Shown here piece by piece: positions 7,929-17,600 of a DNA stretch of 64,000 nucleotides (the first letter of the stretch is position 1; every line of letters begins with the position of its first letter). A program made the position numbers and the translations under genes. The stretch covers positions 19,462 through 83,461 of the forward strand of contig JAAYAY010000072.1 of the NCBI GenBank assembly GCA_012719125.1. The letters are read 5' to 3'. Below the pieces are notes generated by a model. The model did no database searches, was not told the origin of the DNA, and was given only the letters and a program-made list of their open reading frames with translations. This DNA is from Planctomycetaceae bacterium. Its GTDB lineage: Bacteria; Planctomycetota; Planctomycetia; Pirellulales; Thermoguttaceae.

Positions 7929-8588
7929 ATGGCCGACTACCAGCACGACAACCCGTACGCCTCTCCCCAATTCGCGGCCGAACCGGCCGACATGTCGGCG
8001 GCGGAGACGATCGGCGTATGGCGCGACGGCGACGAACTGGTGATGCTCATGGCCCGCGTCAAACCGCCCAAGGCCTGTTGGGTGACCAATCGCAGGGGGT
8101 TTGTGTTGCTGAGTCCCATCGTAAGCGACTCTCCGGCGGTAGCCGTTCCGCTGTTGCTTCTGCACGTGCCGGGGATCGGGATCATCCTCTCGATCGCGGC
8201 CGCGGTGGTCCTGCAGATCCGCGGTCAAGTGCCGTCGTTCCCGACGCTCGGATACCTCAGTCCGCGGCTCTGGATCGTACGCCTGGCGATCGCCGGACTG
8301 GTGACCCTGTCACTCATGGCGGGATTGGCCGTGAGCGCCTTGGCGCTCGTCGTCTGGCATCCTTGGCTGACGCTGCTGTTGGTTCCGGCGGCCGTCGTGC
8401 AGGTGCTCGTCTACTACTACCGCGACCGGATGCACCTCGGTCTGGCGGGTCGCCCGGCGGGAGACGGAATGGTTCGCGTTCGCGGCGTTCACCCGGACTA
8501 CCTCGGCCGGCTGCCCCAGTTCGCGCCGGAGGAAGTCGCCGTATCTCGGGCTAAGATCCCAAGAATCAGGGACCAGCTTGGGATCTAA
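7929..8588 (+). CDS. NPYASP-type membrane protein, paralogue 2
   Basis: A 219-residue tandem paralogue of the preceding gene. Shared blocks are MADYQ.DNPYASPQFAAEPA, GVWRDGDELV, KPPKACWVTNRRGFVL and VRGVHPDYLGRLPQ at the end. The central hydrophobic part (about residues 70-165) keeps the pattern of helices but has diverged strongly in sequence. That suggests an old duplication with conserved soluble ends. The 94-base gap between the pair holds the imperfect hairpin GGGGACAGTCCCC near 7890. Function unknown. The next gene converges on it, with 24 bases between the stops. Confidence 0.8.
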   Translation: MADYQHDNPYASPQFAAEPADMSAAETIGVWRDGDELVMLMARVKPPKACWVTNRRGFVLLSPIVSDSPAVAVPLLLLHVPGIGIILSIAAAVVLQIRGQVPSFPTLGYLSPRLWIVRLAIAGLVTLSLMAGLAVSALALVVWHPWLTLLLVPAAVVQVLVYYYRDRMHLGLAGRPAGDGMVRVRGVHPDYLGRLPQFAPEEVAVSRAKIPRIRDQLGI

Positions 8589-8612
8589 GCCGGCCGACGA
8601 TGAAACCATCGA

Positions 8613-10256
8613 TCAGGAGAACGGATCGTTGGCCGGCGCCGCGGCTCCACCCGCGTCGTTGGCGGGTTTTTCGGCCGGTGGCGTGCTGCCGAACGGGTTG
8701 TCGGCAGGGGCGGCATTCCCGAAGGGGTTCTCGGCAGGCGGCGTGCTGCCGAACGGATTGTCGGCCGGGGCGGCTGGTGCCCCGAAGGGACTGTCCGCGG
8801 GCGCGGGCGTACCGAAGGGATTGTCGGCTGGGGCCGGACTGCCGAATGGATCGTCGGCAGGCGTCATTCCGCCCGGAGCGGGTTGGGTCCCGAACGGGTT
8901 GGCGTCGGGGGTCGTCTTCGAGGCAGGGGTTGCCGGTTCCTTCTTCTCGGGTCTCGGTTTTTCCTGCCTGGGGATCGGCTTGGGTCGATGGAGAATCGGC
9001 TGCTGCAACCCGATTTCGTGGAGGCACTGAACCAGCCCCGTCTCCGACGCCAGGAAAAGCCGATCGGTTTGCAGGTTCATCAGCTTCAGTTTGAGGCCGG
9101 CGGCCGGAATGAGGTCGAGACGTCCCCCCGTTTCGGCGTGAAGCACGACGATGTCTCCGTTACGGTCCTCCACGTAGACGCGATCCTTGCTGGCCGCGAC
9201 AAAACGCATGATTCCGGGCGCCCACCAGAGCTGTTGGCCGGTCGTCACCGCAAGACAATACATGCCTCCCAACCGGGTCGCAACGTAGACCTTGTCGGCA
9301 ATCGGAGCAGCCGGTTCGAGAACCGGTTCCCCGGTGGAGAATCGCCACATGGACGTGCCGTCCTGTTCGCGGATCGCGTGCAGGAAACCGTCTTGAGAAG
9401 GCGCGAAGATGATCCCCGAATCCGACGCTTCTTCGGTTGCCGGCGGCAAGAACGTCGGATCGGCGGTGATATCCGCAGCCGTTTCCAGCTTGTACATCAG
9501 CCCGAAACGGTCTTCATCTTGGCGGTCGATCCGCCCCACGAAAAGGTACCCGCGATCGGTGGGCCATGCCGCGAACTCTTCGCCGGCGTTTTCGCGAGTG
9601 ATGATCGGCTGCACCATCGCACGACCGAACGACTGGCAAGCCAGCGGCGGCTTGAGATCCTGTTCGAGCCGCATGCCCTCCAGACGGCGCGCCTTCAATA
9701 CCTTCGCGTCCTCTTCCGATTCGGGATTGAGCAGCCCCAGCTCGACCGCCGGATCCAGGATCGCTTTGAGGCGATAGGCCAGGACCAGGCCGTCCGTCAT
9801 GGGCACATAGGCTCGGAGTTCACTGAGGGCCGGTCCTGCCCCCGGGACACCCGGTAGTTCGCGCTGCCAGAGGAGCCTTCCCGTCGAGCGGTGAAGAATG
9901 TGTAGGGTCGAGCCGTTGATGATGGCGACCATCTCACCGTTGACGGCCGGTCGCAGGCTGGGAAAGTCCCGTCTCCCCACTTCGTTCATCCAGAGCGTTC
10001 TCCCGGTTTCGGCATCGATCGCCTGGAGCACGGCACGATCCGTCTGGACGAAAAGGGTCCCGTCGTGCAGGAGCAGAGTCTCAACCTTCCCCCGCGTGCG
10101 ATCCACTTGCACCTGGGTGAACCATGGCCGGGTCAGCCCGTGGCGCGTGGCCGTGGTCTCGGGAATGATCTGCACGCCGGGCGCCGCTTCGGCACGGTCG
10201 GCCCCTGCCGAAAGAGCCAACAGGGCAAGAACCGCGTATCCGTAGATTCGCCTCAT
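8613..10256 (-). CDS. Exported PQQ-type beta-propeller protein with NPFG-repeat tail
   Basis: A 547-residue exported protein. It has a signal peptide (MRRIYGYAVLALLALSAG, cleavage near AEA-APG). A beta-propeller of PQQ/outer-membrane-assembly (BamB-like) type follows, seen in repeated blade ends such as IDAETGRTLWMNE, LHRSTGRLLWQREL, REQDGTSMWRFSTGEPV, VTTGQQLWWAPG and HAETGGRLDLI. The last 100 residues are a Pro/Ala-rich tail of DNPFG/SPFG motifs repeated every 11-14 residues. The ATG at 10256 gives the signal peptide; the longer reading upstream has no coding character. No quinone-dehydrogenase active-site motif was seen, so it is probably structural or binding rather than an enzyme. Confidence 0.8.
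   Translation of the reverse strand: MRRIYGYAVLALLALSAGADRAEAAPGVQIIPETTATRHGLTRPWFTQVQVDRTRGKVETLLLHDGTLFVQTDRAVLQAIDAETGRTLWMNEVGRRDFPSLRPAVNGEMVAIINGSTLHILHRSTGRLLWQRELPGVPGAGPALSELRAYVPMTDGLVLAYRLKAILDPAVELGLLNPESEEDAKVLKARRLEGMRLEQDLKPPLACQSFGRAMVQPIITRENAGEEFAAWPTDRGYLFVGRIDRQDEDRFGLMYKLETAADITADPTFLPPATEEASDSGIIFAPSQDGFLHAIREQDGTSMWRFSTGEPVLEPAAPIADKVYVATRLGGMYCLAVTTGQQLWWAPGIMRFVAASKDRVYVEDRNGDIVVLHAETGGRLDLIPAAGLKLKLMNLQTDRLFLASETGLVQCLHEIGLQQPILHRPKPIPRQEKPRPEKKEPATPASKTTPDANPFGTQPAPGGMTPADDPFGSPAPADNPFGTPAPADSPFGAPAAPADNPFGSTPPAENPFGNAAPADNPFGSTPPAEKPANDAGGAAAPANDPFS
8630..8905 (-). repeat. In-gene repeat coding for the NPFG tail
   Basis: Imperfect 33-42-base repeats coding for P(A/P)(A/E)(D/N)NPFG units within the C-terminus of the propeller gene. 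About eight units are visible. They are low complexity and likely to vary in number between strains. Confidence 0.75.
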
Positions 10257-10526
10257 CGAATGGGCCTCACCGAAAGAGCTTGAACGTTTGCCGTGTTCTC
10301 CGGCCGAAAGGGCGACAAGCAGCCGGACAAAAAACACCTTCCCCGTCCTTTCATGGTAACTGGCCGGCGACCAGAAATCACGCGAAAAACGCAGTTCTCG
10401 CAGCGACGCAGAACTGAGGACTATGCCTTGTCCCCCAATCGACAGGGCCCGTAGACCATTCGTTGCCATGAGTCTAATATGATCGATGCGATCCTCGCTC
10501 GACGACCCCCGCTGGAGTAGTATTTC
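10257..10526. other. Divergent intergenic region
   Basis: About 270 bases between the divergent propeller gene and the 1313-residue gene. A -10-like TAATAT lies near 10477 on the plus strand; no good -35 or operator was recognised. A GGAG sits about 13 bases before the ATG at 10527. Confidence 0.35.
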
Positions 10527-13500
10527 ATGGCTCTCGATCACCTCGGAGAGGCCGCACGAAACGACCTTCCCGACATCGTCGGCTACTTGAACTTCTCTGC
10601 GGGAGCGCCGGACGCGCGTTTCCTCGGTGCCCTCTCGGGAGTATTCGCGGCCTTGGATGCGGAGGGCGGGAGCACCCCCCTCTGGCGCCGGGTAGGCGCA
10701 GCGATCCTCGACGCCGTCAACGCGATGCACGGGTCGTCCGAGGCGTTCGAAAACCTGGACCAGGCCCGCGACGTGACTCAGTTGGTCTTCGCCGAGGTAC
10801 TGCCGGCGTATCGGCAACACCACCGCGACCTGTTGATGCACCAGACGGAAGAGTTCCTATTCCAACCGTTCTTTGTAGGGCGTGTGTGCGAGGCGGTTCT
10901 TTCTGAAGGGGGGCCCTGGGGGGAGACGGAACGGATTACGGAAGGGGCTCTGAAACGGCTCAACGATTTCGTCGGCCATCGGCCCGTGGCCGTGCTGAAG
11001 AACGGACGCAAGCTGCAACCCTACGCCCATGAGCGGGTCAGGCCGGTTCCCCTTTACATCGACCAGGTGGGGGTGGCGCATGGTCCCTGTCAGGCCCTCA
11101 TTGTGAAGTCGTTGGAAATCCTTGGGCAGACGGATCCCGACTTGCTCGAACAAGCCTGGTTCGATCTCGGCTTGCTGGAGGAGCTGGCGATCGATCCCCG
11201 AGCCTTTGATTTCGACCACCCGGTGCACCGGCGTCCCAATTACCATTTCGGCACATGGGATCCCCATCTCATCGACAACCGTGGCTATTATCGGCGGTTC
11301 GTCCTTCAGCAGGTGACCGTCGACGCCCTTCTGGCCCGGGTGGCCGACAGGGGCGACCTGCCCTACGAGGAAATGCTGTTCGAAGCGGCAGCGGTGCTGG
11401 CGGGCACGATCCTGATGGGGTCGGGAGTGACCGGCGACCGTCCGGAAGCCCACGATTCCAGTACGACACTGGCGACGTTGCTTCCCCACATTGCCGGCTA
11501 CCGCGACGATTTCTACGAACAACTCATGAGTCGCCTGGACCGGGTTCACGGCAAGAGGCTCCGCGAGGAGGCTCGCACGATGCGCCAACCGTTTGCCGGT
11601 GCTCGGCACGACCTGAACCATCGGTTGGCGCAACAACGAGCGCGCCAGTTGCAGCACGTCCACTTGTCGCGTCTCTATGCTCGAATCGGTTACACGAAGG
11701 CCGCCGCCGAGCAGGCGAGAATCGTGCCGGTGGCCTCGGCGCGGATGATGTGCGAAATGGACTGCCGGCTGACTGCGGCGCACCTGGCAGCCGATGAAGG
11801 GCGGTCGGAGGAAGCCGCCCGGCGGATTCCCGAAATCGAGGGTCTTCTCCACCGCGCCATCGAATGCGGCGCGTTGGTGGATCCCTGGAACATCCTCGGT
11901 TTCGGCGGCCAGTTCAGCCTGTTCCCGGCGATCGAGAACTCCATCCACGATCACCGGATCGACGATTTGATCGATCTGATGAACGACGTCTTCGATCTGT
12001 ACGCACGGTTGCAGAAGGAGGCCGCGGCAGCCGGCGACATGGAACTGCAACGGCGGCTGTCGGTTCACCTGGAATCGCTGGCCGGCTGGTGGGACCAGTT
12101 CGCTAGTACCGAAGTCTCGGAGGTCGACGGCATCTCCGGCCGGCAGATGTCGGAATCGGCCGACCAGGTGGCAACCGCCCTGGCGGCCTGGCACGCGGCC
12201 GGCACGGCCGCCGGCGACGTCGTCTTCTGGCAGCAACACGTCGAGCATTTCCACTCGCCCAAGGCCTATGCGCTGGTCGTCGAGTCGCTCTTGGAAAAAG
12301 GCGACATCGTCGCTTCCATGGGCTTGCTCATGCACTGGCTCAATTCGGCCGCCGACGTTCCCCTGGCCGAGAGCGACTACTCCTTCCACTTGCTGGCGCC
12401 CCAGTGGATGGGCCAGGTGTGGTACGGCGCCAAGCCGGGGGACGAGTTGCCGCAGGAAGACCGGCAGAAGGCCTGGCAAATGACGAGGAAGTTCTTCGAC
12501 TACCTGGAGCCGAACGCCCAGGAATTCTGGAGCGTTCCGCGGCTGGATCTGCTGGAAGCGGACGCCCAACCCGATGGGCAGGAGGAGGAAAGCTTCGAGG
12601 AAGAAGAGGACGAGGAAGAGGACGAAGACGGCTTGTTCAGCGCCGCGTACGAAAACGTCAGCTATCGCGATACCACGGACGACGGCTTCGACAGTGAATT
12701 GCTCGAATCGGGAGAGTCCATCAGCGATTATGAACTGACGGCCGAGGCCGATCGCATCGCCGATCGCCTGGCGTTCCACATGACCCTGGCAAGCCTGTGG
12801 AAGATGGCGGCAGTTGGTCCGGCGGAAGACACGCCCGAGCGGGACGAGGTCCTGAGCGGATGGCTCCGGCAAGCCGAGGCGAATCGCAGCAAACTGCTCG
12901 ATCTGCTTCGCACCACGCACCGCTTCCAGATTCCCCTGCCGCGAGGCACTCACGAATCGCTGGTCGAGTTCGACCAGCGGCGCAGCGTCAAGGAGTTTCT
13001 GCTGGACCGCGTCATTTCGGCCTGCGTCGAGACCGCCGACGCCTCCCGGCTTCTGGCCTCCGCGATCGGTTGCGAGACGCCGAAACTGGAACTCGCCTCA
13101 TGGGAAAAGCAGGCCTATCCGGTCCTGCGGGCCCTCTATCGCGGCGACGCTCAAGGCGTGAAGAACCTGTGGTTTCCTCTGCTCGAGACGCTGGCGGATC
13201 AGCCGCTCCTCTACGTGCCGACGTCACGGGGAGGAAATCCCCAAAGCATCTTCGCGTCGCGATCGCTGCAGCGAGTCCTCGTCCGCTTCCTCGACCACCT
13301 CCCCCGGATGGGGCTGATTACCGAGACGTTCCAGTTGCTCAAGACGATTCACCACATGGAGCGATCCCATCCGGTCGGTCCCGGCGCGATTACCGAGTTC
13401 GACCGGCTCTTCGACATCGGCTGCCGGGGAATCGTGCGCTGCATCGTGCTTTCGTCGGCCCAGTGGTGCGATCCGAACGCGAAGGGGGCGGCAGCTCGCG

Positions 13501-14468
13501 AGAAGGAACTCATCGATTGCCTGGAGAAGGTCGCCGAGATGCTCCTCCGCCGCTGGTTGGCCCACAGCCGAGCGATCCGCATCTCCGTGCTCGAAACCCT
13601 GGGGCGCGAGGAGCGTTGGGAATCGCTCAAACGGTTCATCCGGGATTACGGGGCCGAGTTGTTCACCCAGCAGTTCATGAATCTGGGCAATCTCCGGGCG
13701 ATCCTGCAGCAGGGCGCCGACGAATTCATCGCCGCTCTCGAAGAAGAGGAAGAACCTCTTCAATTGCTCGATGATCTCGATACCCGGATCGGCCGGCAGG
13801 AAGCGGTCCGCAATCTGGAACTGACGATCGAAGCGATCGTCGAGAACTACTCGGTCTATGTCGATTACAACAGCACGACCACGCAATCGGATCACGGCGA
13901 GTTGCTCTATACGCTGCTCGATTTCTTGCGGCTTCTGGCGAGCTACGATCGAGTCGCCTGGAATCTGCGTCCCATCGTGCTGGCTCACGACGTGCTGATT
14001 CGTGAGGGGCTCGACGGCGCAGCCGCCCTGTGGCGCGAAGCCGTGACGAATCGGAGTGAAGCGGTCGCCGAGCAGAATATCGCCAGGTACGAACAACTCG
14101 TGAGCCGATACGGAATGCGATTGCCGAGCGTCGCGGATCGCCTGGGAGAGCGTTTCGTCCGGCCCCTGGAAATCGACAGGCTTCGGGCGCTGGTTCGTCC
14201 GGCCATGGAAGAACTCAACGAATCGGAGAAGTCCGCCGCATTTGAACTGCTCGATCGCGAGGTGGCCCGGTTCACTGCCGCGCCGGAAGGCGTCGGTTTT
14301 GAGGTCCCCCCCTGGATCGACGCTCTGGAAGAAGAGGTCGAGCGGGCCCGCCAGGGAGAAACCGACGATGTTCCCGTGTTGGATGCTGCTCCGCAAGTCG
14401 AGCAAGTCCTTCTGACGCGGGAAGATATCATGGCCCAGGTCGACGCCTGGCAGCATCTGCTGGACTGA
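10527..14468 (+). CDS. Large conserved-type protein of unknown function
   Basis: A 1313-residue protein that I do not recognise. It has no signal peptide and no membrane helix, so it is probably cytoplasmic. The composition is mostly alpha-helical and rich in Leu, Glu and Arg, with no obvious catalytic motif. One acidic low-complexity stretch (EESFEEEEDEEEDEDG, near residue 690) divides the chain into two helical halves. Helical segments such as RLYARIGYTKAAAEQARIVP and the repeated tryptophans suggest TPR- or HEAT-like solenoids, but no clear consensus repeat could be read. It starts at ATG 10527 and is followed at 180 bases by the kinase gene, so co-transcription is possible. It may be a scaffold. 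Confidence 0.7.
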   Translation: MALDHLGEAARNDLPDIVGYLNFSAGAPDARFLGALSGVFAALDAEGGSTPLWRRVGAAILDAVNAMHGSSEAFENLDQARDVTQLVFAEVLPAYRQHHRDLLMHQTEEFLFQPFFVGRVCEAVLSEGGPWGETERITEGALKRLNDFVGHRPVAVLKNGRKLQPYAHERVRPVPLYIDQVGVAHGPCQALIVKSLEILGQTDPDLLEQAWFDLGLLEELAIDPRAFDFDHPVHRRPNYHFGTWDPHLIDNRGYYRRFVLQQVTVDALLARVADRGDLPYEEMLFEAAAVLAGTILMGSGVTGDRPEAHDSSTTLATLLPHIAGYRDDFYEQLMSRLDRVHGKRLREEARTMRQPFAGARHDLNHRLAQQRARQLQHVHLSRLYARIGYTKAAAEQARIVPVASARMMCEMDCRLTAAHLAADEGRSEEAARRIPEIEGLLHRAIECGALVDPWNILGFGGQFSLFPAIENSIHDHRIDDLIDLMNDVFDLYARLQKEAAAAGDMELQRRLSVHLESLAGWWDQFASTEVSEVDGISGRQMSESADQVATALAAWHAAGTAAGDVVFWQQHVEHFHSPKAYALVVESLLEKGDIVASMGLLMHWLNSAADVPLAESDYSFHLLAPQWMGQVWYGAKPGDELPQEDRQKAWQMTRKFFDYLEPNAQEFWSVPRLDLLEADAQPDGQEEESFEEEEDEEEDEDGLFSAAYENVSYRDTTDDGFDSELLESGESISDYELTAEADRIADRLAFHMTLASLWKMAAVGPAEDTPERDEVLSGWLRQAEANRSKLLDLLRTTHRFQIPLPRGTHESLVEFDQRRSVKEFLLDRVISACVETADASRLLASAIGCETPKLELASWEKQAYPVLRALYRGDAQGVKNLWFPLLETLADQPLLYVPTSRGGNPQSIFASRSLQRVLVRFLDHLPRMGLITETFQLLKTIHHMERSHPVGPGAITEFDRLFDIGCRGIVRCIVLSSAQWCDPNAKGAAAREKELIDCLEKVAEMLLRRWLAHSRAIRISVLETLGREERWESLKRFIRDYGAELFTQQFMNLGNLRAILQQGADEFIAALEEEEEPLQLLDDLDTRIGRQEAVRNLELTIEAIVENYSVYVDYNSTTTQSDHGELLYTLLDFLRLLASYDRVAWNLRPIVLAHDVLIREGLDGAAALWREAVTNRSEAVAEQNIARYEQLVSRYGMRLPSVADRLGERFVRPLEIDRLRALVRPAMEELNESEKSAAFELLDREVARFTAAPEGVGFEVPPWIDALEEEVERARQGETDDVPVLDAAPQVEQVLLTREDIMAQVDAWQHLLD

Positions 14469-14648
14469 GGCGAGCGGCCATCGCCATTGGTGCGCCTGAC
14501 TGCATTTCTATGCCTTGCTAGTAGATTTTTCCCGTCCGCCTGCCTAAGATCAAGGATGCCGTCCGGTTCGGCTGAAATGTGGGAAGGGGGCCGCGTGCCG
14601 ACGGGTGCGCGGAGAATCGGTTACTCTGGCGGTTGAGCAGCCACGACG

Positions 14649-17600
14649 ATGCAGAAGGTTACCGTCACGTGTCCACGATGCCTGGTCCAATACAACATTG
14701 ACGAGGCCCATCTCGGCAAGACCGGGCACTGCAAGAAGTGCGACACGACCTTCATTCTGACCTGCCTGGTCGATACGTCGACCAAGACGCAACTCTTCCC
14801 CATCTCGAAGCTCTCCCGCGGCGCCGCGGGGCGCCAGGTCATCTACGCGGAGGACACACCCGAGATCTGGAACGTGGGCGATGTGATTCTCGACGTTTAC
14901 GAAGTGAAGCCGCTCAAGGCGGGGTTCGATGCCGGCAAACACTACGCCGAGGGGGGAATGGGGCTCGTCTACCGGGTGCGACACCGAGGCTGGGATCTCG
15001 ACCTCGCGCTGAAGCGTCCCAAAAGCGAGACGTTCCAGACGGAGCGAGGCAAGGAGAACTTCGAGCGGGAATGCACGACGTGGGTCGAACTCGGACTGCA
15101 CCCCAATATCGTGAGTTGCTACTACGTCCGCCGCATCGGCGACATCCCCATGGTATTCGCCGAATTCGTCGAAGAAGGGAGCCTCGACGACTGGATCGAG
15201 AACCGAATGCTCTATCAAGGAGGGCCGGAGGAGAGCCTGCGGCGAATCCTCGACATTGCCGTCCAGTTCGCCTGGGGGCTCGAATACGCTCACGAGAATC
15301 GCCTGATCCACCAGGACGTGAAACCCGACAACGTGATGATGGACGGTGGAGTGCCGAAGGTCACCGACTTCGGGCTGGCCAAGGCCCGCGTCGCCGCCGG
15401 CGAGCACGCCTCCGGAACCATGCAGCGCAGCATGTTCGTCAGTTGGGGCGGCATGACCCCGGCCTTTTGTTCGCCCGAGCAAATCGAAGCGGCCTTGCAG
15501 GTCAAGTCGGGAACGGGCGACCAGGAACGAACACACCTTACCCGCAGGACCGATATCTGGTCGTTCGGGATCAGCCTGCTCGCCATGTTCATGGGAACGG
15601 CACCGTGCACCAGCGGCGGCCATACGGCGGGAAAAGTGCTCAAGGAGTATCTCCAAAATCCGCCCCAAAGCGACATTCTGCCGCCTCTCCCTCCCTCCAT
15701 GGCCGATCTGCTCACCGGTTGTTTTCGGGCCAATCCCAACGACCGCCCCCAGTCGATGACCGAAGTGGTCGACGTCCTCAAACGCATCTACCGGAGCGAA
15801 TTCGGCTCCGCCTATCCGCGTCAGAAACCCGTCACCACCCAGCTCAAGGCCGACACCCTCAACAATCGCGCCGCCTCGTTGCTCGACTTGGGCAAGGTCG
15901 GGGAAGCCCTGAAGTGCCTGGAAGAAGCCTGGGAATCGCACCCCTGGCAGCCCCAGGTGGCCCAGAACCGCGGGCTGTTGCTCTGGCGGACGGGACAAAT
16001 CACCGATCGCGACCTGATTCTTCACCTGCAAGAACTCTGCCGAACCAGGCCGCTCGACTGGGAAGCCGCCTACTCGATGGGTCTGGTTCAGTTGGAACGG
16101 GGTGAAATCAAACAGGCGCTCGTCTCACTGGAGCAGGCCGTGGGGTTGGGGGGGCGCTTCGAGGTCCAGGCCACGCTCGATCAGGCTCGCACGCTCATTG
16201 CCGTCGCCCCACGATGCGTTCGAACCTTCACCGAGTTGCCTCGCAATGCCCTGCAAGTCTACCTCAGTTCCGACAGCCACTGGGTCCTGGCCCAGATCGA
16301 CGAACAATCGCTGTGTCTCTGCAACGCTCTGACGGGCCAACTCGCCGTCACCTTTCACGCGACGGGGAGCGAAATATCGGGCGGGGCGGTCAGCTCCGAC
16401 GGGCGCTGGAAACTGACGGGTGAATCGGATCATAACGTTCAGCTCTGGGATCTGACCAAGAACCGCAAGGTTCGCAAGTTCGGAACCATCCTCTGGGGAC
16501 CGGCACGCCGAGTCGTCGGCGGGGACGGCTGCCTGGAACTCTCGGCCACCGACGATTTCTCGATCGTTCTGAAGGACCGTGAGAGCGGAGAACTCCTCCA
16601 GGCCTTCTGGGGGCACACCGACAAGATCAATACGGTCTGCCTGAGCGCCGACAACGAATGGGTCGTATCCGGCGGAAACGATCGCACCATTCGCATCTGG
16701 GAAGTCGCCACGGGACGCTGTCTGCGGACCTTCAAGGCCCATGCCGGTGCCGTGCGAGCCGTCTACCTGGCGGCCGACGGGCGCTGGGCCCTTTCCACGG
16801 GATTGGACCGGACCCTCAAGCTGTGGAACCTGGAACTCTTGCGCGACAAGTCCCGCCGATTCGCCTCCCCCACCGCGCTCTGTCATATCACGAGTTCCGA
16901 AGAAGCCGGCCGCGCGCAAGCCGATTTCGCGGATCTGTGCGAACAGGCACGCCAGGCGGCCGGATTGGGTGAATACGACGAAGCGCTCGAACGCATCCGC
17001 GAAGCCCGTGCCCTGCCCGGATACGAAGTCGGACGCGAGGCCCTGGATCTCTGGGCCATGGCCGGACGTCACTCCCGGCGAAAATACTTCCTCGACGGCT
17101 GGTCCGTTCAGACCTTCGACGGACACAGCAAGGATATTCACGCGGGCGTCCTCAGCGCCGACGGGCGACTGGCTGTTTCCGCGAGTTGGGATAACACCGT
17201 GCGTGTCTGGGAAACCGACACCGGACAGTGCCTCTGGACGCTCGAAGGCCATTCCGATTCGGTCCGTTCCGTTTCGCTCGACGCCGGGGGTACCCGGGCG
17301 CTGTCCGGAAGCTGGGATAAGACGCTCCGCCTGTGGGATATCGAAAACGGAACCTGCCTGAGAGTTTACGAAGGCCACGGCAACTGCGTCTCCTCGGCCC
17401 ACCTCAGCCCGGACGGCCGCCGCGCCTTGTCGGGCAGTTGGGACCAACGACTCAGACTGTGGGATCTGGAGTCCGGAACCTGTATCCAATCCTTCAGCGG
17501 ACATCAAAGCCATATCAACTCCGTCTTCCTCAGTTCCCACGGGCTCTGGGCGCTCTCGGGGAGCGAGGACAAGACGGCGAGACTCTGGGATCTGAGTTCC

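Noticed and set aside
10857..12953. 698-codon minus-strand frame
   Set aside because: Antisense to the 1313-residue gene; no domain, and codon bias fits the plus strand.
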